A stretch of 32,342 nt of DNA from Cymbomonas tetramitiformis (GCA_001247695.2 LGRX02010091.1:1-32342); one strand, 5' to 3'. Shown: positions 10,521 through 20,154, counted from the stretch's first letter. The notes: generated from the sequence alone by a model not told the origin. Program-made: numbers and translations.

Positions 10521-11207
10521 TTCTTCCGCGAATGACTTTCTTCATCGGCACCGATTTCTTCAATCTGTTTGTTGCCGCTGGATAGTTTACACACGCGAAT
10601 TTGATGTGTTCCTACTCTAGTTTACTGCTTCGGATTTGAGATGTAGGGGACAGATGCCCTTTGCGGGGTGTAACCTAGTAGCGACCCTAGAGTTAGATCA
10701 TAATTGCACAGTGGCTTGCCTTAGCTAGAGCTGCAAAAATGTGCAAATCTGCTGTCTAACACTCCCCATCCACCTCCACAACTACGGAAGTGGTGTACTG
10801 GAATCTGCCGGCGCAGCCCTCCCGGAGTAGTCGGTGTAGGTCCAGGCAGACTCCCCTAGATCCGTAGTAGCTCAGGTGAGTGCCACAGCCTGTGTCACTT
10901 GTCACGGCGGTCACCGTTCGGGTTTATTAGGTTCGAGGTTCATATCATTTCCGTTACCTGATAATATTCAGTCTTAGACTTCGTTCACCGAAACTGACGA
11001 CCTGTTTGCCCACATAGTCGGATATCCATTGTGAGGATATCCCTTTAGTAAGGGCCTTCGACGTTGAGGTGTCATTCAAACGTGAGCTCCGACATGGCGC
11101 TAAAACATGCGTATTTTGCGCTATACTTCTGCGAATGACCTCGTTGTTTGTGCAGTTTGGAAAGCATCGCCTATTCTTCTAGTAGCACTGGCCTCCATCG
11201 CCGTGTG
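10521..11207. other. Intergenic DNA, nothing recognised
   Basis: Mixed composition, short frames only, no repeat or RNA structure that I can support. Confidence 0.4.
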
Positions 11208-11636
11208 CGATGCACCTCCTTAAGCGCATGGATCATTGTACATCGGAGAAATCTCTGCTTTTTGAGCGAACGTTGCGGGCAAATTGGGGATGTACGGGGC
11301 ATGTGCGGCATGCCATTGTGTGTCCCCCTTTGAGTCTATATGAACATATACGCCTCATATGCCATCACTCGATGTGTTATGCACAAGTTATGGAGGATGC
11401 CGCATTCAAGCCGACGATACTGTATACTGCAAAAAGGACACCGTCGAAGTCCGTGTTCATAACACATCGAACGATGGCATATGAGGTATCTATGTTCGAT
11501 AGACCCAAAGGGGGACGCAATGCCATGCCGCACATGCCCGGTACATCTCTACTTTCCTCGTAACGTTCGCTCAAAGTGCATAGATTTCTCTGTAAACTGC
11601 TAAATGTGCAATCATTATACTCAAGGATGTGCATTA
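11208..11636. mobile_element. Fold-back (inverted-repeat) element, about 430 bp
   Basis: Two diverged inverted arms of roughly 180 bp flank a short centre (about 11386-11450). Matching blocks include GAGCGAACGTT, GGGCATGTGCGGCATG, CCCCCTTTG(A/G)GTCTAT, CTCATATGCCATC and TCGATGTGTTATG on opposite strands. There is no transposase. It is probably a MITE-like or fold-back element, and the frames that appear in it are mirror images of each other. Its outer right edge (GATGTGCATTAC) coincides with the start of the dispersed repeat at 11628. Confidence 0.75.
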
Positions 11637-11765
11637 CACGCGGCGATGTGGCTTTATGAAGTCATGATACTATAGTATTAGGCGTTGCTTTCCACAATGC
11701 ACACAAAAATTGTTTTAGCGTCATTTTCGAGCATCATGTTTGAATACGTCAGCTTTGCAGTATAG
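11628..11765 (+). repeat. Dispersed repeat, copy 2
   Basis: Diverged partner of 9733-9905, in the same orientation and block order. It begins GATGTGCATTAC immediately at the edge of the fold-back element, so the two may be parts of one larger repeat family. Confidence 0.55.
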
Positions 11766-12536
11766 GGATTTCGACGTTAACACATGCCATACGTATAGAA
11801 TTAGTATGAATATCACCTTTTCGACATGTAAGTGTGCAAAGACCCGTCGCACGTGCAATAAGCCTCGTGTGGACGCATATGTGGTATCCATGTTGACTAG
11901 ACACATATACCAACTCATTTTCATGGTGCGCATGCCATCTAGAGGGTTATATCGCCCACGACATACGCAAAACCCATGGTGATTTCTCTGGTCCGACTAG
12001 TTCTTCAAGTATTTCAATATGATTATTAGCGATCGGCGTACGCTTATGCGCGCGATCACACACACATTCGATAGCTAGTTAGCTACAATGTCAAAACCAA
12101 TATTTGAAAACAGTATGCCGATTTTTGCCGGCGTATATACCCCGCTTCCACCGAAAATCTCCGTTTCGACCGGCGATAGCCGGTATGTTCCGGCAAATAA
12201 CCATAATTACCGGTAACAGCACGCTAGATAGCGGCAAATTCAGGTTGGTTTAGTTCAAGGGTAGGTATCGGCTGTTCAAAACGGTATTGGTAGTTTTTGA
12301 TAATTTCCAATGATTTTCATGAAGGGAGTGACGTTGTGTCACTGTGACAGTCACTGTCCCCTCTGTGTCACCCCTCACTGTGAGTGTCACTTGCAACCTG
12401 TCTGTCTTTCCTCACAGATGCACAATAAAACTCTCTCCGGTATTTTATTATCCGCCTTACTGTATTAGTCCTCTGCCGAAAGCCCGAACGTACTCCGTTT
12501 CCGCGCCTGTAGTGATATATATATATATATATATAT
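11766..12536. other. AT-rich stretch with GTGTCAC words and an (AT)n tract
   Basis: No gene is seen. At 12325-12395 GTGTCAC or GTGACAG recurs several times in both orientations. CCGG/GCCGG words recur at 12130-12220. A 22-nt (AT)n tract at 12515-12536 abuts the terminus of element A and may be the target it entered. Confidence 0.5.
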
Positions 12537-12552
12537 CCTACGGTCCTGGAAA

Positions 12553-12720
12553 ACGTTAGTATGCTGCTAACGACATGCTAAACGCGTGCCATGGACATGC
12601 TATGACATGCTAACGCCAGATAGGTGTTAGCATGCGTGCTAACGGCATGCTAAAGCCCCATAGGCCTGTTAGCATGTCCATGCTAAAGGCATGCTAACGC
12701 CACTGCGCCTTAAGCATGTG
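12553..12720. repeat. Subterminal motif array of element A
   Basis: At least ten short words of the type (A/G)CATGCTAA(C/A)G or its complement GTTAGCATG occur in both orientations within 170 bp of the terminus. Arrays of this kind next to the termini are known in CACTA elements as accessory-protein binding sites. Assigning that role here is inference. Confidence 0.75.
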
Positions 12721-13242
12721 TTCGCGCCAACTGGAGGGGTAGTGAGTGGTGAGGCATGTGGGGGTGCGTAGATCACCAGGGACATGTCATATGGTGATTA
12801 GAAGGGCAGGGGAAGGATATGCCACGGAGTATGATGCGATTCGGGTCAGGTGGTAAGCGAGCGGAATTCCTCGGAAAGGTAGGGACGTTAGTATGTCGCT
12901 AGCATGTCCTTAGGACGCCGATAGCACGTCAGTGTTAGCATGTCATTATCACACATCAGACATGCTAAAGGCATGCTAACGCCACTGCGCCTTAAGCATG
13001 TGTTCGCGCCAACTGGAAGGATAGTGAGTGGTGAGGCATGTGGGGGTGCGTAGATCACCAGGAACATGTTATATGGTGATTAGAAGGGCAGGGGAAGGAT
13101 ATGCCACGGAGTATGATGCGATTCGGGTCAGGTGGTAAGCGAGCGGAATTCCTCGGAAAGGTAGGAACGTTAGTATGTCGCTAGCATGTCCTTAGGACGC
13201 CGATAGCACGTCAGCGTTAGCATGTCATTATCACACATTTAA
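12679..13242. repeat. 282-bp tandem duplication in the subterminal region of A
   Basis: TGCTAAAGGCATGCTAACGC starts at 12681 and again at 12963. The following 270 bp are nearly identical (for example GGAGGGGTAG against GGAAGGATAG). Each copy contains about six GCTAACG/GTTAG(C/T)ATG-type words, so the duplication doubles the dose of the motif. Confidence 0.9.
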
Positions 13243-13246
13243 CATT

Positions 13247-13614
13247 CTAATGCCATCCTATGCACTCAAAGAAGTCGGCCGTTGGGTCGAGAATAACGGC
13301 GGTCTCCATGCACGGATGTGGCACAATAACAACTAGTTGTTCTACTCGATTGGGTAATATGAATGGCTCCTTGTGCTCAAATGCTGCTGGGTCAACGTGC
13401 GGGTTGAAGGTGTAGACCGTCCTAGTCAAATCATCCGGGCGGCCGAGAATGGAGTTTCGTAGACGGTAGGCCTTGATCTGTTTCTCGGTCGGCTTTGCAA
13501 GCCAATCGCACTTGAGTAAGGTGTGCAACTCTCCATCAATCTCCACTCGCAGTATTTTGGTAATGCGGCCGTGCCTGCATTTCGCCAAGCCCACGATTGT
13601 GAAAACCACCATTG
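13247..13614 (-). pseudogene. Element A transposase gene, last exon (DUF4216-like)
   Basis: Read on the - strand from the acceptor at 13615-13617 (ctg on +) to the stop at 13247-13249. It contains LLKCDWLAKP and, further on, KEPFILPNRVEQLVVI, and ends TADFFECIGWH. The pattern K(C/G)xW...(D/E)PFIL..(Q/R)xEQxV is that of the DUF4216 region found C-terminal in plant CACTA transposases. The B and C copies have the same block with TTDPFILAAQIEHQVV. The exon is open, but the gene as a whole is disrupted upstream. Confidence 0.7.
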
Positions 13615-13726
13615 CTGGTCCAAATGCCCTTAATATGCGGTTAGCATGGTATCCTTGTGCTAATCACATGCTACCGAAATACTAAAGACGCCATAACTGC
13701 ACGATACATTGTCGTTGCTTCCTCAC

Positions 13727-13925
13727 CTGTCGATTTCATCGGTTTTTGGCTCACCCTTCTCGTTGAAGATTACGTTTCCATCACTGCCCATTTCCTCATT
13801 CACGAAGAACGTACGAAAATAGCTATGCACGGTGCGCTTATTCCGATCGGTCGTAGCCGTGCGGTAATGGGCGTCGCCGATCTTAATGTGCGCGAAACTA
13901 TAGCAAACCGGTGCCGGCCCCGCCA
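13727..13925 (-). pseudogene. Element A transposase gene, left half of the exon split by element B
   Basis: The - strand reads AGPAPVCYSFAHIKIGDAHY, then RTATTDRNKRTVHSYFRTFF, ending with donor ACAG^GTGAGG (13721-13726). The right half is at 20637-20797. Dropping element B and one CCA copy gives a continuous frame, ...LLMAGPAP..., which aligns with the intact equivalents in B and C (RPFTENEAALVEGPPHVCQS and CYRTAAQDKTKKTCQRYFRA). Confidence 0.75.
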
Positions 13926-14360
13926 CCCTACATTCTGGGAAAATCAGAAGACGTCTAGAAGACGTCTTCTGAACGTCTTATAGACGTCTTCGTAGAAATG
14001 ATGTCTTCTGGTTTCCAGAAGACGTCTTCTGAGTGGAACGTCTTCTGGAAACCAGAAGACACTCTTCGGGGAAGACGTGCCGAAGATGTGCGGAATGTCT
14101 TCCGGATTTCGGAAGACATCTTCCCGGAAGACATGCAAAGGGCAGTCTTCCCGGAAGATACCCGGAAGATGTTCCGAATGTCTTCTGGGCCAGAATACAT
14201 TCTGACATGTGTTATCGACACATATGTGATGATTATGCAATTTGGCCACATAGCTACTTCATACCACACGTACACTAGTCGCGTAATCACAGAAGACATT
14301 CAGAAGGCGCACGGAAGACATGCGGAAGACATTCCAGGTATCTTCCTAACAACTTCAGGG
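13926..14360. repeat. Left terminal inverted repeat and GAAGAC subterminal array of element B
   Basis: After the 28-bp terminal repeat the DNA is packed with CAGAAGAC / GTCTTCTG / GGAAGAC words in both orientations to about 14335, many pairing into short palindromes (for example AGAAGACGTCTTCT). The translated frames here are artefacts of the array. Confidence 0.85.
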
Positions 14361-14417
14361 TTGTCATCATGCTCTGTTGCTATGATACATAATATACGGC
14401 TAAGTTAATTGATAGGT

Positions 14418-14856
14418 CTATCTACACATACATGTACGATTGCATCTATTCAACATACAGACCACTAAGTACGATGCCCGGCGTATTATCATGATCGCCT
14501 CTTGCTTGCGTCTTGCACCTTTCGGTCGTGAACCATCATCGTCGATGCACTCGAAAAAGTCAGCCTTTAAATCAAATACCACCGCCGTCTTCATCACAGG
14601 ATGTTTCTTGATTACAACTTGGTGCTCAATTTGAGCCGCCAGGATGAATGGATCAGTAGTGTCCCAAGGTGTCTCGGGATCATCCGGGTCGTATGTGTAC
14701 ACCACCTTTGCGGTATTGTCCGGCCCGTACTTCGAGTTTAGCTTGGCAAACCGTTTTGTCGTCGCTTGGTTGAATTCAGGGAACCACTTTCCCTTCACAA
14801 GAATGTACTCTTTCGCGGCCAAGTCGACCTTGTAGATGCTATCTACCATGACGTAC
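14418..14856 (-). pseudogene. Element B transposase gene, last exon (DUF4216-like)
   Basis: The acceptor is AACTCGCAG (ctg at 14857-14859 on +), and the frame is YVMVDSIYKVDLAAKEYILV, then KGKWFPEFNQATTKRFAKLN, TTDPFILAAQIEHQVV and ADFFECIDDD. It aligns block by block with A's last exon and is nearly identical to fragment C over its first two thirds. It ends at the stop 14418-14420, with about 38 residues beyond the end of A's protein. Reading is intact in this exon, but exons upstream are frameshifted. Confidence 0.72.
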
Positions 14857-14975
14857 CTGCGAGTTGGAGCCACAATACTCTATAGTAAGAATCCCCGAAG
14901 ACGTCGAGAAGACACGCAGAAGACATTCGGTACATATTCTGCGCACATTCACCAACACGTAATGCACGGACGCAC

Positions 14976-15277
14976 CGGTCAGTCTCGATTTCCTCGGGCC
15001 TTTGATGTTTTCTCCAGAGAAAAAGGCTCGGAAGTAACGTTGACAAGTTTTCTTCGTCTTGTCCTGAGCTGCCGTGCGATAGCAAACTCCTCGAACCACG
15101 ACCGAGCCGAAAGATTGACACACGCGAGGAGGCCCTTCGACGAGTGCCGCTTCATTCTCCGTGAATGGTCTCCCCAGCCAGACCTTGGGGTCGCTACCGT
15201 GCATATGCAACGGCACATCCATCAGGCGAGACCCTCCGGCATGTGCGCCAATACGTCTCCGAACCATATGGTTTTCC
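14976..15277 (-). pseudogene. Element B transposase gene, exon with 2-nt insertion
   Basis: It runs from acceptor CATTCGCAG (15278-15280) to donor ACCG^GTGCGT. It reads GSDPKVWLGRPFTENEAALV, then RTAAQDKTKKTCQRYFRAFF. Compared with fragment C at about 24160, B has two extra bases (GG on +, near 14996), which shift the end of the exon: C keeps the frame through KGEEIETDR, which matches A's EPKTDEIDR, while B does not. So B's protein is broken here. Confidence 0.72.
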
Positions 15278-15394
15278 CTGCGAATGTATACGTGCACAGT
15301 GTCAGGACATGTATTTACCAAAGACGTGTGGAAGATGCCTAGAAGATATATGAAACGTCTTCCAGGCACCTTATGGGTTTCATTTCTTACTTAC

Positions 15395-15903
15395 CTCTTG
15401 CAGTAGGTGACGTAGTCGTCGAATTTTGCCTTCAACTTGCGGTATTGGGGCACGTTGCCATGCATCCACAGCTCCGGCGCTTTCGTTTCAGCGCGGGAGA
15501 GTACATGGCGCTTGCCTTGTGTTCCCAAAACCACGGTGTTCGGCGCCCTCAACGGTGCGGTGGTCAAGAACCGGAGCACGGGTGGCCGGGTGGGATTGGT
15601 GGTTGCCTCCCGCCGGCGACGAAGTACCAAGATTAACCCTCGCACCACATGTACCATCCGGTACCGCCCGAAGCCTTGCATAACACTCTGAACCGGATAT
15701 GCATTGTTCTTCACCCACCTTCGAATCTTCCCGTTGAATGATTCGAACACGTACATCCATGTCCCCCGTATTGGACCATACATGAGGAGTTGGTCGGGGA
15801 AGTGGGAAAGCAAATGCGTGTTGATGACCAGCCGGTCAGGTGAGCCATCGCGCTCGAGTGACTTGAAGAACTCATCCACCAGATTTTGAAGCTTAGGAAC
15901 ATC
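15395..15903 (-). pseudogene. Element B transposase gene, DUF4218-like exon
   Basis: It is bounded by acceptor GATTTTGCAG (15904-15906) and donor AAGAG^GTAAGTAAG (15386-15394). It reads DVPKLQNLVDEFFKSLERDG, then INTHLLSHFPDQLLMYGPIR, GTWMYVFESFNGKIRRWVKN and ends DDYVTYCK. The H-(L)-x-H-F-P...YGP...WMY-F-E-x-(F/L)-N-G pattern is that of DUF4218, which follows Transposase_21 in plant CACTA proteins. Relative to A and C it lacks one codon (SVMQ against SVIMQ in C). Confidence 0.75.
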
Positions 15904-15993
15904 CTGCAAAATCACCAAATAAAAGGCAATTAAGGAAGACGTGTGGAATGTACTCGGAACGTATTCGGGATGTCTTCAAGATGTCTTCCGTAC

Positions 15994-16213
15994 CTTACAG
16001 TCTACAAGCTCCGAAGTGAGCTCTCTCGTTATGACCGTCAACTGCCCGATCAAGTCTTCAAGCATGTTTTTCGAGTAGCCCTCGTCTCTATCCCAAGACG
16101 CTAGCACGCTCATGATGCCCGCTTGTAGCATTTTCAACGCCTTCGTGACACTTGAGCGTCTTCGGTCCGGTGTTCGTGCCGTTCGGACGCAACATCTTCT
16201 TATGGCCTTGCCC
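15994..16213 (-). pseudogene. Element B transposase gene, partial exon upstream of DUF4218
   Basis: The - strand gives MVKWGQGHKKMLRPNGTNTG in one frame, then KALKMLQAGIMSVLASWDRD and NMLEDLIGQLTVITRELTSE in another. The last block aligns with A's NPLAKIVGRMTMIVRELTTK. A frame change between the blocks indicates damage. The donor near 15993 is followed by an intron with GGAAGAC/GTCTTCC words. Upstream, where A has its catalytic exons, B has only AT-rich repeats. Confidence 0.55.
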
Positions 16214-16800
16214 CCATTTGACCATTGTGATTTGTGATGACCATTTGTAATTAATTAGCAATAATCAAGATTGTTGCATTTGTTGAAATTGAAGGGAAAA
16301 TGCGAAAGTGCAATTTTACATATGTCATTTTGCTCTACGTTAGATTTCCAAATTTTCAATCTCAGCTAATTTTGATCTACGTTAGTTTTCTGATTTCAGT
16401 TTTTGGAATGCTTGATTTCAGATTTTTTACATTTGTCATTTTGCTCTACGTTAGATTTCCGATTTTCAATTTTGGCTAATTTGGCTCTATGTTGGATGTC
16501 AGTTTTCAGTTTTTGGAATGCTCCATTTCAGACTTTTGCATTTGTCATTTTGCTCTATGTTAGATTTTCCAAATTTCAATTTTGGCTGATTTTGCTCTAC
16601 GTTAGATTTCAGGTTTCAGTTTTTTGAATGCTTGATTTCAGATTTTACAAACCAATTTCAGATTTTTATATGTGTCATTTTGCTCCACATTAGATTTCCG
16701 ATTTTCAGTTTTGGCTGATTTTGCTCTACGGTGGATTTCAGATTTCAGTTTTGGAATGCTTGATTTCAGATTCTGCTATTGTCATTTTGCTCTACGTTAG
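16214..16800. repeat. AT-rich degenerate tandem repeat (about 115 bp, five units) where the catalytic core should be
   Basis: Units begin with CATTTTGCTCTACGTTAGAT-like words near 16326, 16436, 16548, 16675 and 16784 and include TTTCAGTTTTTGGAATGCT. There is no transposase coding. The position corresponds to the Transposase_21 exons of element A (22608-23558), so the repeat occupies the place of, or follows a deletion of, the DDE core. Confidence 0.75.
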
Positions 16801-16931
16801 ATTTACCGAAGTCCATGAGCCCGGAAGATGCGCAGAAGACGCTCGGAACGTCTTCGGAACGACTTCCGATGGAGCGTGCAGGCATACATCTTTCATGGAG
16901 ATACGGGCATGCCGTGGCAACCGGTTCGCAC

Positions 16932-17410
16932 CTTCGTGTTGGCATCTCCGGGGGAGGGTCCTCGGGCTCATGGACTTCGGTATAGGTCATGTCCACAACT
17001 TCATCCATCGGGGCCGGAGGTGAAGGTGAAAGCCTTTGCGGATTCATCCGCCTATCCCCATCACTCACAAGCTCCGGAGGACGATGATATGGTTCGCCCG
17101 ATGCGATTGCATCCCGTATCTTCAACACCATTCCTTGGAGGTTGACGCCAATGGGAGGCTCAAGCAGCCACTTATGTTGTCGAAAGTGCACCGTGCCCGG
17201 ATCATCGGCCAAGTCCAATGGATCGGAGAAAATGTCCTCCCACATATGCTCCTTAAAGCCCGGTTCATGCAAGTTTGAAATTTCTTGCACATAGCCAAAA
17301 AAAACTCTTGAACCGAGAAAAGCACATTAGTGGGCTCGGCTAAGCCGAAAGGTGGCCGGTTGCTTTGACGCGGCACGCAAATACGAACCGCGTCCTCATG
17401 ATCTTCAGCC
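16932..17410 (-). pseudogene. Element B transposase gene, exon 2 with homopolymer frameshift
   Basis: Acceptor TTTTCGCAG precedes RAEDHEDAVRICVPRQSNRP and LAEPTNVLFSVQEFF. The reading then has to change frame at an eight-A run (17297-17304 on +) to continue YVQEISNLHEPGFKEHMWED, then VNLQGMVLKIRDAIASGEPY. The donor is probably AAG^GTGCGA near 16931. The single-base slip could be a real mutation or a sequencing error in the homopolymer. Confidence 0.55.
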
Positions 17411-17564
17411 CTGCGAAAACATTGTGATGGTGAATTCATAGAAGACACATGGAAGACGTCCGGAAGTTGCGCAGAAGATGCTCCACACATCTTCGGTTAT
17501 ATGCATTCCAAACTGCATAAATGTGCATGATAGATGCATGTGGGTTATGGAGACAAGCAAGCAC

Positions 17565-17832
17565 CTTGTTGCAGGGGAATGCTCATGAATGTAGACGGAT
17601 TCCCCGAGCCATGCCGTCATCTCATGATCCAGCTCGCGGGATGGCGACACCGTAGACAACCAATCGTGCACCGCTGCCATCTTCCCCTTCAAGACCTCCG
17701 GCTTGGATTGACGGAAGACCTCCGCCGCGGATTCGGGGGGGGGTTTAGTGAGCATCGCTCGTTTGAAGGACGACATTTTGGTCTTTGGGGGCGCTTCCCC
17801 CTTTTGGAGATGCGCGGCACGTTTACTTGCCA
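17565..17832 (-). pseudogene. Element B transposase gene, first exon
   Basis: The ATG is at 17830-17832 on + (cat), and the frame reads MASKRAAHLQKGEAPPKTKM with a basic N-terminus, then AAVHDWLSTVSPSRELDHEM, ending at the donor ACAAG^GTGCTT. It joins the next exon in phase (TRAEDHEDAV). The N-terminal domain is not recognised. No equivalent for element A is visible because A is cut off before this point. Confidence 0.55.
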
Positions 17833-17879
17833 TTCTATCTCCTATACAAAGGACACTTGGCCAAGGTAGTGCGGAGGGC

Positions 17880-18183
17880 ATCCTGAAGACAAACACTCAT
17901 AAGACGTTCAGAAGTCACTCAGAAGACACGCGGAAGACATCTCCCGACATCTTCCGGACGTCTTCTGGACTGTGCTTGCGGAAGATACCCCAGATACCTT
18001 CTGTACATCTTCCAGACACCTTCGGGGAATATATGTCTTCCTGAACCCAGAAGAGGTGCGGAAGACACGCGGAAGACACGCAGAAGACACGCGGGAGACA
18101 TTTTTTTGACATCTTCCGGACGTCTTCTTGATTGTGCTTGCGGAAGATACCCCAGATATCTTCTGTACATCTTCCGGTTGTCT
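17880..18183. repeat. GAAGAC motif array upstream of element B's gene, with a 163-bp partial duplication
   Basis: Dense CAGAAGAC/GGAAGAC/GTCTTCTG words occur upstream of the first exon. TGTGCTTGCGGAAGATACCC occurs at about 17971 and again at about 18134 with similar flanks. This could be the promoter-side motif cluster of the element. Confidence 0.7.
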
Positions 18184-18505
18184 TAGAGATGTCTTTGAGG
18201 AAGACATGTCTTCTGGAAATCTGCAACTTGTAGAAGTTCCCAAACGTCTTAACACCCCTCTTCGGGGCGTCTTCCTCATTTTTTTGACGATCTTCTACGC
18301 GTCTTCTAATGTCTACCTAGGCTAGGTAGACATTAGAAGACGCGTAGAAGATCGTCAAAAAAATGAGGAAGACGCCCCGAAGAGGGGTGTTAAGACGTTG
18401 ACGGGAACTTCTACAAGTTGCAGATTTCCAGAAGACATGTCTTCCTCAAAGACATCTCTGGAGGGTAACAAGATGCACAGAAGATATCTGGGGTGTCTTC
18501 CGTAT
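18140..18505. repeat. Near-perfect palindrome, arms of about 180 bp, one-base centre
   Basis: The arms meet at 18321 (GTCTACCTAG G CTAGGTAGAC). The inner 130-150 bp are almost identical, except for a small difference near AAGACGTTGACGGGAAC against the complement of TTCCCAAACGTCTT. A mismatch block follows, then the arms match again (AGAAGATATCTGGGGT). Both arms carry GAAGAC words. A long T-run/A-run inverted pair (18507-18577) lies just outside. It could fold into a very stable cruciform or a long double-stranded RNA hairpin. Confidence 0.9.
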
Positions 18506-19229
18506 GTTTTTTTGTTTTTTTTTTTGTTTTTTTTTTTGAAAAAAGCTTTAAAAATCGCGAAAAAACAAAAAAAACATATAAGGTGCACAATACTGGGCAT
18601 AATTGTGTGGTGTAGGTAGAAGTGCAAAAAAACAAGTGGTTTGTTCGGGAGAGGGGCAAACGTACCAAGTTACTAAGTTAAAACGGCCGACGAATTTGGT
18701 AGAAGAAACTGCTCTTGTTTTAGAGCACCATCCCTCCTAGCAACGGTCGAACAGTCGATCACGCGCGCAGTGAGTCGCGTGAGACGTGATGACTGCACGA
18801 TACCGCGGATAGCAAACCCGGAAAATCTGCCAGCGCTGCGCTGCGCTGGTGTGGCGCTGGCGTGTGGTCGCGGTCGTGGTCAGGCGTCATCGTCAGCTAG
18901 CATTAGCATCGCATCGCATCGCATCGCATCGTCAGGCCCAGCGCAGGGGAGTGAGCACGAGCACCGCACCGCACATCGACATGACCGTTCGAGTTTGAAT
19001 TTTATTTAACGTTGAAGTGAAATTTGCATCTACCACTTTTACACCTGCATCCAACTCAATTCCACCGCAGCCTCGTTTTCCGCGGACTGCTGCTGGGTGA
19101 AGTGGTCCTTTTAAAATAGTTCGTCTAACAGAAAAACGTTGCACAACGCAATACTTCAATAGTGATTGCGGGTGCTTTTCGTGCCTTGGTTTTTTTACGC
19201 GCACTTCGGCGTGCTTAGCGTCTAATTGA
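18506..19229. other. Internal non-coding part of element B with (GCATC)5
   Basis: T/A homopolymer hairpin at 18507-18577, CG-rich words around 18755-18870, and a (GCATC)5 microsatellite at about 18906-18930. No gene is recognised. Confidence 0.5.
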
Positions 19230-19301
19230 GGTGTGAACGAGACATGTGTTCTCGCTCGTCCTTTGGACGAGATGATGTTGGTTCGATTCCAACTCACACC
19301 A
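19230..19301 (+). tRNA. tRNA-like structure (anticodon position TTT), probably a pseudo-tRNA or tRNA-derived
   Basis: The 72 nt fold exactly with tRNA spacing. Acceptor stem GGTGTGA/TCACACC (19230-19236, 19294-19300) plus A. D-stem GAGA/TCTC with a 7-nt loop. Anticodon stem CTCGT/ACGAG with loop CCTTTGG. Five-nt variable loop. T-arm GTTGG/CCAAC with loop TTCGATT. The B-box word GGTTCGATTCC is perfect, and a T5 run follows at 19309. Against a functional tRNA: no GG in the D-loop, A at position 8, C at position 33, and no A-box. A SINE head or decayed tRNA-Lys is possible. Confidence 0.5.
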
Positions 19302-19334
19302 CTAGGCCTTTTTGTTTTCCTTCGGTAATCTTGT

Positions 19335-19790
19335 ATTTCGTCTCGTACTATTTTTGCGCTTTACTAACCTTTGGTTTTGCGTTGCGCTTTGTTTTTCAGA
19401 TCGGCTGAAAATGACCTAGTCCAAAAGGTAAATTTTCAGCCCAACCTCAACACCACAAGTAAAGGTATTTGCTCTATCATCCCCTAGTGTCACACCTAAA
19501 AAATACTGCCTTTATGCGTTGTGTTTTTCCGCTTTACTAACCTTTGGTTTTGAGTTGCGCTTTGTTTTTCAGATTGGCTGAAAATGAGCAAGTGGGAAAA
19601 GCGCATTTTCAGCCCATCGCCCACAACTAGAAGAGTAAAGGTACTTACCTTACCCTTCCTAGGAATTTGTGCTTGTATTCATTGTGTGTTTTCACTCTAC
19701 TAAGTGTTGGTATTTTGGTGTGCGTTGTTTTTCAGATCGGTTAAAAACGAGCGAGTGGAAAACCCATGTTTTTGCGTGGTCCAAGACCTA
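19335..19790 (+). repeat. Tandem repeat of about 163-173 bp, each unit with splice-like signals and a hairpin
   Basis: Three diverged units each contain CTTTACTAACCTTTGGTTTT (or a variant) and TTTGTTTTTCAGAT(C/T)GG. A hairpin follows, with stem GGCTGAAAAT/ATTTTCAGCC at 19403/19432 and 19576/19605 and a decayed version at 19739. An AAAG^GTA donor-like word closes the first two units. The stems are conserved while the loops differ. This could be a string of mini-exons or a structured RNA array. Confidence 0.7.
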
Positions 19791-20150
19791 TACCATGTGT
19801 GCATGTTAGATGAACATCGTTTCTAGGTAATTAGACTAGTTGTTTAGAACATGAATGTGAAGTAGTTCTAGACACTTAGCTAGTTAGGATAATAATATGT
19901 GTGGCCCTCCTTATGATTAGGTTCTTGATTGAAAAGTAATATTGTTAAAGCAATTTTAGTCTCCAAAGCATCTTAGCCTTCCACACAAATAAATCATCTC
20001 TTGTCGTGTATCAAACATTGAGAATATGTTTGTTAAGGATGGCGAGAAGTGTATTATGCCATACATCTTGTTTGCACTCATCCTTCTTGCAAGCTTATTT
20101 AAAAATATTAAAAATATTCCTCGCGAATGCGTATACGAATGTTGAAATTT
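19791..20150. other. AT-rich stretch inside element B, nothing recognised
   Basis: No gene, repeat array or RNA structure that I can support. The GAAGAC array starts at its right edge. Confidence 0.4.
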
Positions 20151-20154
20151 ATTA

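Noticed and set aside
11336..11563. Small proteins on both strands
   Set aside because: They are mirror translations of the two arms of a fold-back element.
17908..18627. Frames across the palindrome
   Set aside because: Low-complexity translations of GAAGAC words and homopolymers, mirrored between strands.
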